Assembly: GCF_032854445.1 (NCBI RefSeq)
Contig: NC_088300.1
Location: 19,201,608-19,265,607, forward strand
Length of the DNA: 64,000 nucleotides
Origin: Liolophura sinensis
Lineage: Eukaryota > Mollusca > Polyplacophora > Chitonida > Chitonidae
Reading direction: 5' to 3'
This document shows, piece by piece, positions 59,929 through 64,000 of this stretch. How positions within the stretch are numbered: the stretch's first letter is position 1; the number at the start of each line of letters is the position of its first letter. The position numbers were made by a program, and so were the translations under genes. The notes beneath the pieces were generated by a model. The model saw nothing but the letters and a program-made list of their open reading frames with translations. It was not told where the DNA came from and made no database searches.

Positions 59929-60251
59929 TGCTACTGTTGTTGTTGATAACCTTTCCACCAATTTTTAGACTGTGTTGAGGTTCGGAAAATACATTATTAT
60001 TTAGCACATTTTTACATTCCGTAACGTTCTATTTCTCTCAGTAAGTTTCTCCGTAAAAGACACTTTTCTTGAATATTAAAACCGACATCAATGCCATGTT
60101 TGTATTTCAAATTTACCATGAGGGTAGATAAATTTATATATTTCGAAAGTAATACAGGTTATGTTTTTACATATTACTTTCGCTGTTGTGTTTTGGGTCA
60201 TTTTCTAACGCCAAGTGAAGAAGTGGCATCCAGTGATGATAAAACAAGAAA
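59929..60251. promoter_or_regulatory. Putative bidirectional promoter of RRP15 and DCAF4
   Basis: Only 323 bp separate the two divergent start codons, so both 5' UTRs and core promoters must share this space unless upstream non-coding exons exist. I see no convincing TATA box at the right place for either gene, consistent with housekeeping promoters. Function is inferred from layout alone. Confidence 0.6.
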
Positions 60252-63200
60252 ATGCCCAACTCAAAACAATGGCGTATGCAAAAAAATTGGAGAGGGAGGA
60301 AGCGAAGATGGGAGTCAAACTCATGCTCTGGAGACACTTGTGATAAAAGGCGATTTCTGACCCAAAACGCGGTATCTCCTGTCGGCGTCAACTTCCCGAC
60401 AGAGCCCCTTCCATCTTGTAGCAACAGCCAGAGTGAACGTGTGAGGTGCCGTGGGGGGCGAATGAGGGATCGGGGGAACAGAATACAGCATGATAGAACG
60501 AACGGGGGGCGAAATGAACAGGCCAGGTTAAGAGAGTGTCAGTCTAACACAACATCATCAACTTGTCCCCACCCAAACTTGACAAAAAGCAAACATGGCA
60601 AAAGACCAATTGCATCTCAGACGGCGCCTGAGTCAAGTTCTAGCAGTAGCAACAGTTCTCAGAGTGGTATCCTTTACTCAGGGCAGTGGCATGGAAGGAA
60701 AATTACATCAGTATACTGTAGCTAGTTGTAAATTTTTCAGTTTATTACTAAGAATATGTGGTTAAAGCCCGAGTTAGTGGAAATAAGGCCAGAAATCTGG
60801 TTTTACTGACATACAGGCCGGGTCTAGTTTATCCACGGAGAAAAGCTTTACAATGAAGTTAAGGTTGGCCCTATCCCAGGGTTTACATGGTAACAGTACA
60901 TATAGTTTGAAATATAAAAAGCCGTTTTCAACAATTGAATTATTTGTTCGCAGGAACCGGCTACATGATGTAGGCTTACACTAGCAAACCTTTCTGTTCT
61001 TACAGAATTCACAGCAATGAACACTTTACCCAAAATATATTCGCCCAGTTTAAGCCTTTGCTAAATTAACTCTTTTTTTTTTTGGCTGAAAATTTAATGC
61101 GAGGAATATAAATCTCTGCCACTGGCATGTATCAGAGTGTACAATAACACCAAACATTTCAACTCACTATGCACGCAGGTGTTCAAAAGACTCCCAAATT
61201 CTATCAAATTGCCAAAAACAGCCCTATCCCTCTGAAAATACCTCCCTGACTACATGTGTAAACATATTTGAAATCTAAGTTTCATAGATTTCTTTGTTTT
61301 CAAACAAACATATAGAACATATACCTACTCTGGCTGTTAACAGTTTTGATCAATTTTGAGGAGGTTGAAGGGAGAGGAAGCGTATTTTGAATGATAATTT
61401 TCTTGTTGTTCAGTTTTGTTCTAATTTTTCGTAGTTATTCTAGCATAAACATATAGTCATGCTGTTTTGCTCATTTTAAACTACCTGTCAGTGTCTGTAT
61501 TGCAAGGAGATATGTGTTCAGGTGATCATGACATGTTCATGTATCCAGGTGTAGCCTGTGTGCCTGTGCATGGTCAGAGTTTGGGAATGTTGTTAACTGC
61601 CTTCATTTCACTACATGTATTTCCTTAGCTGAATATCAGATATCCCAGGATTTTACTATGATGCTGAGAAAAAGAGATATTTCAAGATCCTTCCAAGCCA
61701 TAATAATGTGAATGTGGTGACAAGAGAGTCAGTGTCTAGTAAGACAGCAGAGGAAAAGAGGATAAATGACTTGAAATTACAAAGTAACTCAAAGCTAGGT
61801 CAACATGACAAAGATGCTAAGCCTCAGAGGACAGAGTCTGTGAATTTCATTCACTTTTGGCAGCGAGTGCATCAAGGAGATGTAACAAACACAAGCATTG
61901 AGCCCTTTGTTTTGAAATCTCAAGTTAGGAAGCTGAAATTATCTCACTTTGAGAGAATATTTTCAAATCCTTTTGGAAATTATGAGCAATTAGAACATAT
62001 GCTGCTGATGGAAGCAAGTTCCGATTTTCATGATATTTTAGGGCTGTGGTCTGTTAAAGACACTCTTGTCCACAGAATTCAGCTGTTACGGGTGAATGTG
62101 AAGAAACGAACGAGTGAGCATAAGGCAGAAGCTCGAGGTTTGGAAGTGGAAATAAACCCACAAGGGAATGTTGTTCTGCAGTCACTCAACAAGGTAACAC
62201 ATGCCTGCTGGGCCCCATCCTTGGAGAATCCCAACAGGAAGTATATTCTCTACACAACTGTCTGTTATACAGGCTACTCTTCCAGTTTGGCTCTTTTCCG
62301 TAACCTCGAGCCAGGTGGTAATGCGGATTGTCGTGCAACAGATTTCTGTCTAGGGAAGAAAGCGACCTGGACATGTGCATGGAATCCTCATCACCAACGC
62401 TTTAGTGTGGGTACAGAGAAGTCTGGACTGTTGCTGGATGTGGAGACACGAAGGCTCTGGGAGCTATACTCCAACAAAAGTGACGTCTTAACTCAGACAT
62501 TTACCAGGACTGTAAGTTTGGGCCTGTTGTTCAAAAGTGTTTCATAATTATGTAACTGTTTTGTTTGTCCTATTCATATATTATTCGTGAAACTCATACA
62601 TTAATGGTTAAGGTATGTGCCTTACTCACTGGATTAAATACTCACAAATCAACAGGTGCAAGAGTATACAGATTCCTGCTGTCTTTCTTTTCTAAAAAAT
62701 CGACGTACATGTGAAGTATACATTCCAAAAGAATCCAACCAGACAATTTAATCTATTGTCCTGAATATTGGCAGACAGGACAGTCACTGATCAGTGGTAC
62801 AAGGAAGGGGGAAATCTTGACCCATGACCTCCGCAGCCGATCAACTCACCCTGTCAAGGTCGTTCATCAGCAGTCTCCAATTGGCAGTCTCCGCCTCCTG
62901 AAAGATGACATCTATCTGCTGGCAAGTGACTTCAAAGGACAGGTAATCTCCTCTTTGTTGATTTATAATCTGTTTACATAGGCAATACTCATCTAAAACA
63001 GATATTATTGCAATCACTCTACGTATTTTCAGCTGTCAAGCAAAGTTAACTACACCCTGCTCAGTGAAGTATACAGAAGCACCCTCTCTGTCCATCTGCC
63101 TGTCTGTAAACACGATTTTGTCCGTGCATCTCCTCCCAAACAGACTTCCCCGATTTTGTTGAAACTTACCATACATCTTGTATGTCATCTGAACTTGTGC

Positions 63201-64000
63201 ATGCTTAAGTTTAATGGCAGTCAGATAATTATTTTCATAATTACCCCTATTTAAGACTTTGCATAATAGTGAATTTCCATGTATTTAGATTTTGTCCATG
63301 CAACTCTTCCTAAAGTACTGAATCTATTTCCATGAAACATAGCCTACATCTTCTGTATAATCTAAACTTGTGCATGCTTAAGTTCAATTACAATAACATA
63401 ATTATTTTCATAATTACTTTCAGTCAGGTACTTAGTGCAAACATGGATTTTCATGTACACTTTATTCTCTTCTGCTACATTCCTCCATTCAAAGTGAATG
63501 TATCAGTAGTGCAAGCAAATGCCCTCGATCCCCCACCCCCATATGGCCCAATCTGTATGAAACCAAACTAAGCAACATGACATCCTGTCAGTTCTTTTAA
63601 AGTTGTCTTTCTTTTGTTTTGGAAAGGTTTGGTATTGGAATGGGGTATTTCAGTTTTACTATTAACTAGTGTACCATTTACATGTATAGGATTAACAAGT
63701 AGTATTAACATGGAAAATATTAGCTGATTTTAAGAAATGCAAAACTAACATATATGCAAGCACACTTTCTTCTAAAAATTTTCTTTTAAATTTTATTTTA
63801 CCCTAAGCACTCCAGTTTCCTCAACACATAAAATTGGCGGCTGTTGAGTAGGTGAAGCATTCTTTGCTGGGGGAAATTTGATTTTCTTTTATATGGAAAA
63901 TTATGTCTGTGAAATTCACCTTTAGGTGACATCCACACTGTACATGGTTGTTTTTGTTTTAGATCAACCTGTGGGATCTAAGAATGCGAAAAGTTGTCCG
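60252..64000 (+). CDS. DCAF4: DCAF4-like WD40 protein, 5' part (exons 1-4, runs off the window)
   Basis: Substrate receptor of CUL4-DDB1 ubiquitin ligases (family knowledge). Coding exons: 60252-60666, 61640-62511, 62775-62942, and 63963 to the window end, joined in phase (1, 0, 0). The N terminus MPNSKQWRMQKNWRGRKRRW parallels the human start, followed by a low-complexity Ser-rich stretch to residue 138. Then comes the family hallmark PGFYYDAEKKRYFKILPSHN (141-160; human PGFYFDPEKKRYFRLLPGHN), and later WTCAWN and NKSDVLTQ. The segment YLLASDFKGQ joined to INLWDLR (476-492, across the exon 3/4 junction) has the shape of a DWD box, with the WDxR residues used for DDB1 binding. About 492 residues are present here against 495 for the whole human protein, so this orthologue is longer at its N-terminal half. 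Confidence 0.94.
63113..63420. repeat. ~177-bp tandem duplication in DCAF4 intron 3
   Basis: Two diverged copies begin ATTTTGTCCGTGCATCTCCT (about 63,113) and ATTTTGTCCATGCAACTCTT (about 63,290). Both contain CTTGTGCATGCTTAAGTT and end ATAATTATTTTCATAATTAC. It may be a fragment of a dispersed element. Confidence 0.75.

Noticed and set aside
59929-59961. Longer RRP15 N terminus starting 11 codons upstream
   Set aside because: That start is TTG; the first ATG of the frame is at 59,928.

Overview
The window is animal genomic DNA, most likely from a mollusc. Coding DNA is sparse, AT-rich and split into exons with GT...AG introns. The right half carries three orthologues of human genes. SINE-like repeats recur throughout; one ends in an AATAAATAAA tail and another ends with CCAAGCATGCACTCACTC. 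I recognise both ends from bivalve and gastropod genomes by memory only, so the phylum is an inference.

Layout. Positions 1-10.5 kb hold no gene I can support, only decayed SINEs, one 63-bp tandem repeat and low-complexity DNA. Positions 10.56-25.64 kb form a large tandem array of four ~3-4 kb units (blocks in the order B-A-M-D-E-F-C). Units 1 and 3 resemble each other, as do units 2 and 4, so it is a dimeric higher-order repeat. Every unit holds a 38-39 bp minisatellite at the same place. Unit 1 also holds a very uniform 56-bp array. Positions 25.6-35.5 kb are gene-poor with scattered SINEs and one CpG-rich short ORF.

At 35.5-37.7 kb lies a BTB/Kelch-type gene whose BACK region is broken by several clustered frame changes. 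At 41.7-51.1 kb is a complete 11-exon gene (799 codons plus stop counted together as 800) for protein-glucosylgalactosylhydroxylysine glucosidase (PGGHG/ATHL1), here with an N-terminal hydrophobic anchor. At 56.76-59.93 kb on the minus strand is the complete 5-exon RRP15 gene (268 aa, ribosome biogenesis). Its start codon faces that of DCAF4 (WD40 substrate receptor of CUL4-DDB1 ubiquitin ligase), which begins at 60,252 and runs off the window in exon 4. The 323 bp between the two start codons probably acts as a bidirectional promoter.

The three intact genes are housekeeping or matrix-metabolism genes with no evident shared pathway. The unusual content is repeat biology: the higher-order array, a minisatellite that duplicates an exon-intron junction in PGGHG, a perfect 26-bp inverted repeat in a PGGHG intron, and a 75-bp repeat downstream of RRP15 that stays open for 280 codons. 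All exon boundaries were derived by eye from splice sites and reading-frame phase.
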